Shown in pieces: positions 35,192-43,867 of a DNA stretch of 64,000 nt (position 1 is its first letter; every line of letters starts with the position of its first letter). A model generated the notes under the pieces. It worked only from the letters and a program-made list of their open reading frames with translations, was not told the DNA's origin and did not search any database. Origin of the DNA: Pseudoalteromonas sp. H105 (GTDB lineage Bacteria > Pseudomonadota > Gammaproteobacteria > Enterobacterales > Alteromonadaceae); assembly GCF_001469215.1 (NCBI RefSeq), contig NZ_LOFH01000002.1, positions 434,001 through 498,000 of the forward strand. Reading direction: 5' to 3'. The position numbers and the translations under genes are program-made.

Positions 35192-36460
35192 TTAACTCAA
35201 CTTCCCAACCATTTCTTTAACCACTAAAAACTGCACTTGTCTTAACATTCTTAATTCCGCTGCGCGTACATCCGCAGGTGGCATATTTGCAACTTCTTGG
35301 TATAAATTACTAAATTCACTCTCTATACTTTCTACAAAATAACTTAGCTGCTTTACTGCTGTAGAGTTTGGAATACCTAGCTCTTTTGCAAAAGCGATAA
35401 CATCAGCTTTGTTGACATCACAGAAACGTTTTTTATCATTTATGGGAACAGATAAGGCTTCTTCTAGAGGCTTTGTACCTTCTGGAACATAAATAATGGT
35501 GCTTAATAAGTCATAAAACGGTGTTATTTGCGCAGATCCGTTTTCGTAATAAAAACTGATATTTTTTAAATGCGCATCCCCGTTACCGACTAATAAATTA
35601 TAAATAACCCATTGGTATAACTTAATAGCCGTTGCCGCTTTAGGGCGTACTTTATTGAGTATTTTCTGGTATGTTTCAACCGTTGATGCAGAATATTTGG
35701 AGTGCCTGCTATAACTTAATAACTGGCAACTATCTATAATATGTTTACGCTCTTGATCAGGGTAACTTCCTGTACGGTCAAAACGTTCAACTTGATAGGT
35801 CGGCTCGGGCGTATAAATGAGTTCTACATTGGGTACATCTAACCCTAATCGTCCCGCTAGTTTCATCATAAACCATTCATTACATGTCGTTTGCCAGTAT
35901 TGGTCTGGCTCAGAATGATCGGGTTTGAGTATATGAGTTGAAGGTGTGCCTTCGTTTCCTTCAAATAGTTCATCACCGAGCTTAATAATCAGCATTTTAT
36001 GTTGCGCGCCAGCAAGTGACATGCGGCTACTTTGGCGGCTATTTAACGGTGCTCTTGGTAAGTTTTTAATTCGACTAGATAGCTCGGCAAAAGTTAACGG
36101 TATTGCGCTGGGGCTTGGAAAATCCAAATGCTCTGGTAATAGAGTTAAAGCACCTGCTGATTCAATACCTGATGCAGTAAGTAGAGCAAATGAATCTTCA
36201 TGGTCAACTTTCACTTCTTTAGCTAATAACTCACGTGCATTTTCCTCTGGCAGTAAATTATCAAAAAACTGCTGCACAGGCCGCGTAGTACCAGAATCAA
36301 GAATGATTTGCTCTTGTAATGGAATACTAGGAGTTATTGCAAATTTATTAGCTGAGTTAAGCCAAGCTTGATCATATTTAAAAGACCAAAAGCCGTTACT
36401 ATCTTGTAATTGGCCCATGAGCTGTTTGCCAGCATAAACATCGAGTGATCTATTATTCAT
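35192..36460 (-). CDS. hipA: HipA-type toxin kinase
   Basis: The 422-residue serine/threonine kinase has the HipA N-subdomain (about 5-100), the SLAGAQHK ATP-site motif (148-155), the catalytic NGDAHLKN loop (293-300) and the metal-binding PFYDL (314-318). E. coli HipA phosphorylates glutamyl-tRNA synthetase and causes growth arrest and persistence. It overlaps hipB by 8 nt, the normal antitoxin-first operon. All key motifs are intact, so it looks functional. Confidence 0.93.
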   Translation of the reverse strand: MNNRSLDVYAGKQLMGQLQDSNGFWSFKYDQAWLNSANKFAITPSIPLQEQIILDSGTTRPVQQFFDNLLPEENARELLAKEVKVDHEDSFALLTASGIESAGALTLLPEHLDFPSPSAIPLTFAELSSRIKNLPRAPLNSRQSSRMSLAGAQHKMLIIKLGDELFEGNEGTPSTHILKPDHSEPDQYWQTTCNEWFMMKLAGRLGLDVPNVELIYTPEPTYQVERFDRTGSYPDQERKHIIDSCQLLSYSRHSKYSASTVETYQKILNKVRPKAATAIKLYQWVIYNLLVGNGDAHLKNISFYYENGSAQITPFYDLLSTIIYVPEGTKPLEEALSVPINDKKRFCDVNKADVIAFAKELGIPNSTAVKQLSYFVESIESEFSNLYQEVANMPPADVRAAELRMLRQVQFLVVKEMVGKLS

Positions 36461-36740
36461 GGCCAGCCACCATGTTCTGGATTTGCGTTATTAATTTACT
36501 TTTAGCCTTTTCATCGTGTTGAGGTATAACTACGTCTATTTTTATCTCTAAGCCTAAAGCTTCCATTAAATCGAACGCGCGGCCAATAGATAATGAACCT
36601 GTGCCATTTTCAAAGTCACTCACTGTATTAATGCTAATACCGGAGAAGTCCCCCGCTGTTCTTTGATCAAGCTTTTGGCTTTTCCTCACAATGCTTGCCA
36701 ATTTACCTAATTGTTTTGCTGACTTTATCGTGACTTCCAT
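36453..36740 (-). CDS. hipB: HipB-type HTH antitoxin
   Basis: Starting at ATG 36740 the product is 95 residues with an Xre-type helix-turn-helix (QRTAGDFSGISINTVSDFENG, about residues 27-47). A GTG at 36758 would place the start inside the first operator palindrome and is less likely. HipB neutralises HipA and represses the operon by binding palindromes upstream; four such palindromes are present. The C-terminal tail is charged. Confidence 0.88.
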   Translation of the reverse strand: MEVTIKSAKQLGKLASIVRKSQKLDQRTAGDFSGISINTVSDFENGTGSLSIGRAFDLMEALGLEIKIDVVIPQHDEKAKSKLITQIQNMVAGHE

Positions 36741-36752
36741 TACTAATCCAAA

Positions 36753-36922
36753 ATTCACAGTATTTTGTGAATAATAGTTAAAAAAGCACAGGAAAGCTAA
36801 TAATTCACAATATTTTGTGAATTAAAAGAGGAAGTAATTAAATAAAGGTGAAATTCACAGTATTCTGTGAATTATAACCAAAACTAACTCGTAATTACCT
36901 AAATTCACAATAAACTGTGAAT
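36753..36922. promoter_or_regulatory. Four HipB operators at exactly 50-bp intervals
   Basis: ATTCACAGTATTTTGTGAAT at 36753-36772, and variants at 36803-36822, 36853-36872 and 36903-36922, share 7-bp arms ATTCACA/TGTGAAT with a 6-bp variable centre. Start-to-start spacing is 50 bp each time. They lie directly upstream of hipB, the first overlapping its start region. Confidence 0.88.
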
Positions 36923-36949
36923 TAATGGTGTTTCATAAATTTAATGAGA

Positions 36950-37140
36950 TCAATTCAACAACCCTTCTACCCACTCTAAAATTAGGCGAGTATCTCGGGT
37001 TTGAAAACGCTGTTTATTCGGTATGTAGTAACAAAAATCAGAATCAACAGCTTGAGTATTAAAGCTTTTAAGTCATTCAGTATTTAATAATCGGAGTACC
37101 GGCGTAGTTGAACAAAATACCAGTCTGGATCTCGCTACAC
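36950..37140 (-). pseudogene. C-terminal remnant of a LysR-type regulator
   Basis: The minus strand encodes LVFCSTTPVLRLLNTE, a TGA, then LKSFNTQAVDSDFCYYIPNK and QRFQTRDTRLILEWVEGLLN with a stop at 36950. This matches the last 60 residues of the intact LysR regulator at 54747-55595 almost residue for residue. Nothing upstream of the fragment is recognisable, so most of the gene has been deleted. Confidence 0.85.
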
Positions 37141-37193
37141 ATCAATATTTAATAGCTAACTACCTCCCTGCTCTGCGGGATTTTTAAACAAAA

Positions 37194-37210
37194 CGTAATG
37201 GGGGTTTACA
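37194..37210 (+). repeat. Dispersed element copy C
   Basis: CGTAATGGGGGTTTACA, preceded by TTTTTAAACAAAA as in the other copies. It lies between the LysR remnant and the amidohydrolase gene. Confidence 0.75.
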
Positions 37211-37374
37211 GCTAAGGTAAAAGCCTCAAGGAGCAAGAAAAGTTATTAATAGAGGTTTATGTCGATTCAAGTCCAAATTGTGTCGGTTTAGCCACACAGT
37301 AATGAATAGCGTAATTTAAAGCGCTAAATTTCATATCAACAGCACTGAAACATCACGTTGATAAGGAATTTAAA

Positions 37375-39240
37375 ATGAAAGCAATAACCAAAACTTTAAC
37401 AAAAACACTCATCGGATTAAGTTTAGTTAGTCAGTTTAATGCACACGCTATTGACTTGCGAGTTGATAACGTACGTGTTTACCAACATGACTCGCAAGGC
37501 TTTTCAGCGCCGAGTAGTATTTATATTGATGACGGGAAAATAGTAAATATTGCTAAAGGGTCGAGCAAGAAACAAAAGGCCGATAAAACATTTAATGCAC
37601 ATAACCAATTTGCGTTGCCTGGGCTGATTGATTTGCACGTACATTTAGGCTCTTCAGGAAGTAACTTTACTGAGTTTCAATATTTGCCTGTACAGTCGCA
37701 TTTTAATGCTAACTTATATTTAGGCGTGACGAACATTGTTGATTTATTTTCATTTCAACAAACCCTTGATGAAGCAAAAAAGTTAAGCGCTACACAAGCC
37801 TCACCTAATTTATTTTATGCTGGTACCTTATTTACCAATCCAGGTGGTCATGGTACTCAATTTGGAGGCAGTGCGTATGAAATCAATCATGACAGTGATA
37901 TTGATGCCTTATGGCAAAAGCACATGGCAACCAACCCGCACCTTACCAAAGCAGTCATTGAAACATTTGGTGGCACAGGTCAATCCCTTACCGATAGCCA
38001 ATTAATTGAGCTTAGTAAACGTTCTAAAGCGGCTGGCTTACCTTATTTTATTCACGTATCAACGCTAGCCGATGGTAAACGTGCGATAAAAGCGGGTGCC
38101 ACAGCGCTTGCGCATGGTATTAATAGTGAAGCGGTTGATGATGAGTTTATTGCCCTAATGAAGCAAAATAAAGTGACGTATATTCCTACTTTGGCGGTTT
38201 ATCATAATCACAGTGATGAAAAGCATAACCACACATTAAGCTCACAAACAGAACTTCTAAAACCTGTACCAAGTAAGTTGCAAGGTTGCTTATTTGAGAA
38301 AGTCCCTGAGCCATCAAAATGGAAAGAGCATAGCTGGCAAACACGCAGTATCGCCTACGCTAATATCCAGCAATTACATCAAGCGGGCGTTGTGATTGGT
38401 ACTGGCTCTGATGCAGGCAACCCTTATACGTTGCATGGTTTAGGCTTACATAATGAAATTGATGCGCTAAAAAACGCGGGTTTAACGAACGCGCAAATCA
38501 TCGACGCAGCCACGGTTAATGGGGCACACGCAATAAATCAAGGCACTAATATAGGCCAACTAGCGATAGGTTTTGAAGCAAGCTTTATCTTGCTTGAGCA
38601 AAACCCAGTTGAAAACATAAACGCGATTCATACCATTTCACAGGTTTATAAATCAGGTGAACAGGTCAACCGTAGCAAGCTTATTGCACAAAATGCGGCA
38701 ATCGAACCACAAGGGCCGGTGTGTAATCAAACGGCACGCAGTACAACAGCACAACCTACTATTGATAACTTTAATGGCCAATCACCTTGGCAGGGATTAA
38801 GTGATGCGGTAATGGGGGGGCAATCGAAGGTTGAATTAACGTCAAATACGCACAGCCTAACGATTAACACAGCAGTGGCTAAACCGACAAACTTTGGGGC
38901 GTGGGCAGGCGCAGAAATAAAATACCCACAGCCAGTTGATGCATCAGGTTTTACTGGTGTGCGATTTACTTACAAAGGGTCTACGGTGCCATTTGCTTTA
39001 GCTATCTATCATAGCGATGTAAAAGACTGGGACAACTTTACTGTATTAGCCAAGCCGAGTGAACAATGGCGAACAATAGACATCCCTTTTACAGAGTTTA
39101 AGCAATTTGGCTTTGGTAATACCGTGACGTGGTCTGCACAGAAAATTACAGGGTTTAATGTAATGTGGCGCAAAATGCCTGGCGCAACAGAGGCTGTATT
39201 AAACAACACCTTAGAAATTAAAGCGTTTAGTTACTATTAA
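37375..39240 (+). CDS. Exported amidohydrolase fused to a CIA30-like domain
   Basis: The 621-residue protein has a signal peptide (about 1-25, ending NAHA). Residues about 30-435 form an amidohydrolase: LIDLHVHLG supplies the HxH metal ligands, then HVST, LAHGIN and GSDAGNPY with the conserved Asp. Residues about 460-621 form a CIA30/NDUFAF1-like beta-sandwich, recognised from DNFNGQSPWQGLSDAVMGGQS. The fused C-terminal domain is probably carbohydrate- or surface-binding. It would act in the periplasm on a cyclic amide or imide such as a dipeptide or hydantoin; the substrate is unknown. A hairpin terminator follows. Confidence 0.85.
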   Translation: MKAITKTLTKTLIGLSLVSQFNAHAIDLRVDNVRVYQHDSQGFSAPSSIYIDDGKIVNIAKGSSKKQKADKTFNAHNQFALPGLIDLHVHLGSSGSNFTEFQYLPVQSHFNANLYLGVTNIVDLFSFQQTLDEAKKLSATQASPNLFYAGTLFTNPGGHGTQFGGSAYEINHDSDIDALWQKHMATNPHLTKAVIETFGGTGQSLTDSQLIELSKRSKAAGLPYFIHVSTLADGKRAIKAGATALAHGINSEAVDDEFIALMKQNKVTYIPTLAVYHNHSDEKHNHTLSSQTELLKPVPSKLQGCLFEKVPEPSKWKEHSWQTRSIAYANIQQLHQAGVVIGTGSDAGNPYTLHGLGLHNEIDALKNAGLTNAQIIDAATVNGAHAINQGTNIGQLAIGFEASFILLEQNPVENINAIHTISQVYKSGEQVNRSKLIAQNAAIEPQGPVCNQTARSTTAQPTIDNFNGQSPWQGLSDAVMGGQSKVELTSNTHSLTINTAVAKPTNFGAWAGAEIKYPQPVDASGFTGVRFTYKGSTVPFALAIYHSDVKDWDNFTVLAKPSEQWRTIDIPFTEFKQFGFGNTVTWSAQKITGFNVMWRKMPGATEAVLNNTLEIKAFSYY

Positions 39241-39246
39241 CGTGTG

Positions 39247-39287
39247 CACGGCCACAATCAATAAATTTGGTTGTGGCCGTGTTTATT
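39247..39287 (+). terminator. Hairpin after the amidohydrolase gene
   Basis: CACGGCCACAA (39247-39257) pairs with TTGTGGCCGTG (39271-39281), an 11-bp stem followed by TTTATT. The sequence would be read through to reach the kinase gene 33 nt later unless that gene has its own promoter. Confidence 0.7.
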
Positions 39288-39319
39288 TGCTATTGTTTTT
39301 AATAAAAAGAATCCTGATT

Positions 39320-40303
39320 ATGTTTAAACACCCCTTTTATAGATACAGCTTTTTTATTCTACTTATTGTTGATATCGCATATGCGCTTGGCTTGGTTATC
39401 GCCAATTCAGCCCCTATTTCTGGTGGCACCTTCACTGCGGCAGCTGTTTGGTTTATAACTTTTTATTGGTTTCCTGTTTGGGGGGCTGCGGCTTTTATTT
39501 TTTACTTGCGCAAAAAAGGTTATCAAAAAATCGTTGTTGAGTGGCTCATTGCAGTGTCATTTATGGCCAGTGGCAATGTAATAACGGATTATGCTTTGGT
39601 TAGCTTTTATGACGATTACAGGCCGTTGGGGATTTTTGTTATTTTTAATGGGTTGATTTGGGGCTCATGTATTTACTTTTTGAGTATTTATATTGAGAGC
39701 AAAAAAAAGGTCGCATTTGAAAAGCATTCGCGCAAAAGAGCACAGCTAGCCACATTACGGTATCAGCTAAACCCGCATTTTATGTTTAATAGTCTTAATA
39801 CCATTTCGGCTTATATTCATACTAACCCTGATTTAGCCGACGAGGTATTACATGAACTTGCCGATATACTTAGGTATTCATTAGATACAGCAGAACAAAC
39901 ACTGATACCGCTTGAGCAAGAGCTTGCGATTATCACCAAATATTTAAACATTGAAAAAGCCCGCTTTGGTGAAAAGTTACAAGTAAATTACGCCCTACCA
40001 GAGCAACTGAATAACATATATATACCGCCGTTAATTATTCAACCGATTATAGAAAATGCAATAAAACACAATGCGCAAAAAAGTAGTTTAACTATCAATA
40101 TAGCGCTCACAGTGATTGATAAAGTCGTTCGGGTAAAAGTCAGCGATAACGGGGTTGGCTTTAACGAACATGTGTTAAAGCATGGTTGTGGATCAGGTAT
40201 TGGAATGAAAAACATACAGCAACGCATTAACCAGCTAGGTAATAGTAAAATTACACTGAGTAATCATGGTGGTGCGGTTGTATTTTTGGAGTTAGTGTTA
40301 TGA
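39320..40303 (+). CDS. LytS/YpdA-type sensor histidine kinase
   Basis: Starting at ATG 39320 (327 residues) the protein has four or five membrane segments in the first 140 residues, then the His_kinase domain with phosphoacceptor QLNPHFMFNSLNTIS and an ATPase domain (NAIKHN, SDNGVGF, GSGIGMKNI). A GTG at 39242 would lie within the upstream terminator and is rejected. It overlaps the response regulator gene by 4 nt (ATGA), forming a two-gene operon. The ligand is unknown. Confidence 0.9.
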   Translation: MFKHPFYRYSFFILLIVDIAYALGLVIANSAPISGGTFTAAAVWFITFYWFPVWGAAAFIFYLRKKGYQKIVVEWLIAVSFMASGNVITDYALVSFYDDYRPLGIFVIFNGLIWGSCIYFLSIYIESKKKVAFEKHSRKRAQLATLRYQLNPHFMFNSLNTISAYIHTNPDLADEVLHELADILRYSLDTAEQTLIPLEQELAIITKYLNIEKARFGEKLQVNYALPEQLNNIYIPPLIIQPIIENAIKHNAQKSSLTINIALTVIDKVVRVKVSDNGVGFNEHVLKHGCGSGIGMKNIQQRINQLGNSKITLSNHGGAVVFLELVL

Positions 40304-41061
40304 ATAAACTACGTTTAGTATTTGCTGATGATGAGTTGCCGGCACGTGAAAAGCTCACTCATCAATTAAGCCTTATGGAAAATATTGATGTTGTTGGTAT
40401 TGCAACCAATGGGAAAGAAGCGATTTCATTGATCAATGAGCTTAAGCCTGATGTTGCGTTACTTGATATTCAAATGCCAGAAATTAATGGCTTAGAGCTT
40501 GTTGATATACTCGATCATCAGCCGTTGATCATCTACACCACGGCGTATGATCAATTTGCTGTTCAAGCATTTGAACATGCCTCAATTGACTATCTATTAA
40601 AGCCCTTCCCCATCGCGCGGCTAAAAAAAGCACTGGCGAAAGCACAGAAGCAAATTTTGCAGCAAATGGCTGTTGTGTGTGCTAATGATCAGCCTAGTAA
40701 AATTCAGTATGAATTAGGCGAAAATAAGCTTAATAAACTCATTAGTAAAAGTGGCGAACGAATTTTTTTATTATCGCCATCAGATATTAAGTTTATTAAA
40801 TCAGAACAAGGAAATAGCTTTGCCCACGATGGTGAAACATTACATCATTTAAGTGATACTTTAGATCAGCTAGAGCACAGCTTATCTGGTCAAAGCTTTG
40901 TGCGTATTCACCGTAGTTACCTTGTAAATATTGATCACATAAAAGAAATTCAACGTTGGTTTAATGGCAAGCTGATGGTGATTATTAATGATGAAGAAAA
41001 GTCAGAACTCAGTACCAGCCGCGCGGGCGCGGATAAGCTAAAACAGCTGTTAAAAATCTAA
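40300..41061 (+). CDS. LytTR-family response regulator
   Basis: The 253-residue protein has a receiver domain (about 4-120, phosphoacceptor Asp in ALLDIQMPEI, Lys in LLKPF) and a LytTR DNA-binding domain (about 150-253, FIKSEQGNSFAH, FVRIHRSYLVN). It is the partner of the overlapping LytS-like kinase. Target promoters cannot be inferred. Confidence 0.92.
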   Translation: MNKLRLVFADDELPAREKLTHQLSLMENIDVVGIATNGKEAISLINELKPDVALLDIQMPEINGLELVDILDHQPLIIYTTAYDQFAVQAFEHASIDYLLKPFPIARLKKALAKAQKQILQQMAVVCANDQPSKIQYELGENKLNKLISKSGERIFLLSPSDIKFIKSEQGNSFAHDGETLHHLSDTLDQLEHSLSGQSFVRIHRSYLVNIDHIKEIQRWFNGKLMVIINDEEKSELSTSRAGADKLKQLLKI

Positions 41062-41098
41062 CAGCTTTGAGGTGTACTCTTCTAACTCGATTGTATGT

Positions 41099-42199
41099 TT
41101 AGTCTATATTGCCGCCAACAGGTAGGTTGCTTGGCACCTTAGCTGGTTTTCCCGTATAAAATTTATCCGTATCGAGGGTTTTCAAAAAAGTGGCTATATC
41201 ATTAAAATCATCATCTTCTATATTGACGTCAATATCACCTCTATCTTCATAAGCTGCAATGGCATCAATTAAACTTTCTCTCGAGCCATCATGCATATAA
41301 GGTGCTGTGAACGATATATTTCTTAAGCTGGGCGTGCGTACTACCTTATTAGCGATAATAGCTTCCCCTTCGTGCAGTAAGTTGTCAGAAAGCATGGAAC
41401 CTTTATGACAGCGAGCACATCCCCCATCGATAAACTTATTGAGGCCTATAATTTCTTGTTGGGTTAGTATTGTTTGATCGCCTAAAAGGAAATTATCAAA
41501 TCGCGTATTAGGAGAGATAATTTTTCTTTCAAAGGTGGCAATTGCTTTTGCTATATTTACACTGGTTATAGCGGCTTTCTCTGCAAACGCGAGCTCAAAT
41601 AACTCAACATATTCAGGGATCGATTGTAACCGTATAACAATCTCTGGCAGGATTTCTTGCTCGCTCATATTATAACCAAGCATTTCGATAGGGTTTTTAA
41701 TTGGGCCTAACGCTTGCTCTTCTAATGTATCTGCTCTTAGGTCCCAGAAGTAACCACCAGAAACAAAGTTTTCAATCATTTCACTGGAATTGATACCGGT
41801 AAAAGCTACATTCATAATTGTTGGCGCGTGTAGAGGGGTCACTTCAAAGCCGTATCTTGCAGGCCCAAGTCCTATGCCGTCAGAACCAATTGAAAATTTT
41901 CGTCCATCAGCCCAACCAAAATCAGGGTGATGGCATGAAGCGCAGGATACATTTTGATCACCAGAAAGAATTGGATCCCAATATAATAATTCACCTAGGT
42001 ATTCTTTGGTTTCATTATAAGGGTTGTTACTGGGGTAAATAGAGGTTGTTGGTAAAGACGAAAAAATACTTGAATAGTCTCTAGCTTGCTCATCATTTTC
42101 TGTCGTGTCTATATTTTCAGGGCTCCCGCAGCCAATTAAAGCAATATAACCTAATGTAATTAAAGCAATCTTAAACAGTCTCATATTCAACAATCTCAT
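41099..42199 (-). CDS. Di-haem cytochrome c peroxidase (MauG/CcpA type), lipoprotein
   Basis: The 366-residue protein has a lipoprotein signal (lipobox LIGCGS) and two CxxCH haem motifs, CASCHHPDFGW (about 86) and CARCHKGSM (about 254), spaced as in bacterial di-haem peroxidases. HDGSRESLIDAIAAYE and FLKTLDTD complete the second haem domain. It would reduce hydrogen peroxide in the periplasm with electrons from cytochrome c; MauG-like oxidation of a protein partner is the alternative. A second in-frame ATG at 42184 may be the true start. Confidence 0.9.
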   Translation of the reverse strand: MRLLNMRLFKIALITLGYIALIGCGSPENIDTTENDEQARDYSSIFSSLPTTSIYPSNNPYNETKEYLGELLYWDPILSGDQNVSCASCHHPDFGWADGRKFSIGSDGIGLGPARYGFEVTPLHAPTIMNVAFTGINSSEMIENFVSGGYFWDLRADTLEEQALGPIKNPIEMLGYNMSEQEILPEIVIRLQSIPEYVELFELAFAEKAAITSVNIAKAIATFERKIISPNTRFDNFLLGDQTILTQQEIIGLNKFIDGGCARCHKGSMLSDNLLHEGEAIIANKVVRTPSLRNISFTAPYMHDGSRESLIDAIAAYEDRGDIDVNIEDDDFNDIATFLKTLDTDKFYTGKPAKVPSNLPVGGNID

Positions 42200-42314
42200 A
42201 ATATATTAGAACAAGGTAAACACTGATATCCATGCTAATTAGCAGGGGATTTTAAACGTAGTTTGTCACGTTCGGTGTCTACGAAATGTCTCCTCGTGCT
42301 TTATGAGGCAAGTG

Positions 42315-42689
42315 CTATTTACTGTGTGTTGTTACGAAAACAAATCGGTTAGCAAGAAAGAAGTTAATGAATAGGCTGACGAAAATACCAATAACGAAAG
42401 CAACGGCAGTGATTGTTATTCCTTTTACGCTCCAAAAAACCAATAAATTGATGCAACCAGAGAAGTGAGCCGTGAGCATGTGTTTGCACCACTGATAAAA
42501 AGCATTATTTTGGTGTTGTTTGTAAGTATAAATGCGATTGCCAAGCCATGTGACTGTTGCTGCAACCCAAAATGACAGTAACCGTGCCAGCATTATATTA
42601 TTTGTAAGATGACTAAAAAATATAAAACAAAGGCTATCGACAATAAAGCCTCCTCCTCCAATTAAACAAAACTTTTTAAATTGTTGCAT
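42315..42689 (-). CDS. GtrA-family membrane protein
   Basis: The 124-residue protein has four membrane segments and the GtrA signature (FCLIGGGGFIVDSLCF, LLSFWVAATVTWLGNRIYTY, FFLANRFVF). GtrA-like proteins are proposed to flip undecaprenyl-phosphate-linked sugars across the inner membrane. It is divergent from the glycosyltransferase operon, which supplies the matching activities. Confidence 0.88.
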   Translation of the reverse strand: MQQFKKFCLIGGGGFIVDSLCFIFFSHLTNNIMLARLLSFWVAATVTWLGNRIYTYKQHQNNAFYQWCKHMLTAHFSGCINLLVFWSVKGITITAVAFVIGIFVSLFINFFLANRFVFVTTHSK

Positions 42690-42835
42690 TTATGCCTGCT
42701 GTCACCATTTTCAACCTTAGCTCAGCTTAAATTAACGTAGGTCTACAAAGTGTCACATTGGGCATCTATTCGTGATGACTTTTTTTAGACCTCATCTGTT
42801 TTAAAGTGACATAACAGTTAATTTTGGAGAGAAGA

Positions 42836-43867
42836 ATGCAGCTTATTAACAATGGATCTTCGATAAAAAATGCGATAACGCTAAGCATAATTGTGCCTGT
42901 TTATAATGAGCAAGAAATGTTGCCACTATTTCATCATCAGTTAGCTAAAGTGCTCAGTACACTTTGCGATAGTCGCGTTGAGATCATCTATATAAATGAT
43001 GGTAGTGATGATGAAAGTTGGAATGTTATGCTTAATCTTAAAAGCCAGTACGCCTCGATGGTGTGTATAAATTTAAGTCGGAACTTTGGTAAAGAAGCTG
43101 CCATGACTGCCGGTATTGACAATGCTAAAGGGCAAGCTGTGATCTTATTGGATGCCGATTTGCAAGATCCGCCAGAACTTATTCCCGACATGTTAGCGGC
43201 GTGGCACGACGGCTATGATGTTGTGAACATGAAGCGAAGTGCTCGCCTTGGAGAGTCTAAATTTAAGCGTTTGGCAGCCCATATCTACTATCGTTTGCTC
43301 GATTATTTATCAGATGTACCTTTGCAGAAAGATGTTGGTGATTTTCGACTTTTAAGTCGACGTGTTATTGAAAGTATCAAACAGTTACCAGAAAGAAGCC
43401 GCTATATGAAAGGTATTCTGTCGTGGCCAGGTTACAAACAAACAACCCTGAACTTTGAACGCCCAGGGCGAGTTGCTGGAGAGACTAAGTGGTCGTTTGT
43501 GCAACTGGTAAAATTAGGACTTTCTGGTATTACCGCGTTTAGTGTTAAACCGCTTAGGATTTCGACATGGGCAGGTGCGCTCATTTCTATCACTACGTTT
43601 ACTTATGGTCTTTGGATTATTTTGAAAACGCTCATGTTTGGTGAAGTCGTAGCTGGTTATCCGTCGATGATGTTAATGCAGTTATTTTTAGGCGGGGTAC
43701 AGTTATTGGCCATTGGCATACTGGGGGAGTATGTGGGGCGTATTTATGCGGAGGCTAAAGCGAGGCCTATTTACCTAACAATGGATAAAAAAACGGTTAA
43801 TGCTCACAGCAACAATATAGAGGGTGGCGCTGATACCCCTCACTCAGTGGTGCATAGACATGGTTGA
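42836..43867 (+). CDS. GtrB/ArnC-like polyprenyl-phosphate glycosyltransferase (GT2)
   Basis: ATG at 42836 follows GGAGAG by 7 nt, so the product is 343 residues; a TTG at 42824 would lie in that site. The N-terminal GT2 domain contains IVPVYNEQEMLP, INDGSDDES and ILLDADLQDPPEL. Two C-terminal membrane helices follow, as in GtrB, DPM1 and ArnC. It loads a sugar on undecaprenyl phosphate. It overlaps the next gene by 8 nt, showing tight coupling to the ArnT-like transferase. Confidence 0.9.
   Translation: MQLINNGSSIKNAITLSIIVPVYNEQEMLPLFHHQLAKVLSTLCDSRVEIIYINDGSDDESWNVMLNLKSQYASMVCINLSRNFGKEAAMTAGIDNAKGQAVILLDADLQDPPELIPDMLAAWHDGYDVVNMKRSARLGESKFKRLAAHIYYRLLDYLSDVPLQKDVGDFRLLSRRVIESIKQLPERSRYMKGILSWPGYKQTTLNFERPGRVAGETKWSFVQLVKLGLSGITAFSVKPLRISTWAGALISITTFTYGLWIILKTLMFGEVVAGYPSMMLMQLFLGGVQLLAIGILGEYVGRIYAEAKARPIYLTMDKKTVNAHSNNIEGGADTPHSVVHRHG

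Noticed and set aside
43824..43860. Earlier start of the ArnT-like gene
   Set aside because: It would give a 44-nt overlap with the GtrB-like gene; the ATG at 43860 gives the usual short coupling overlap.
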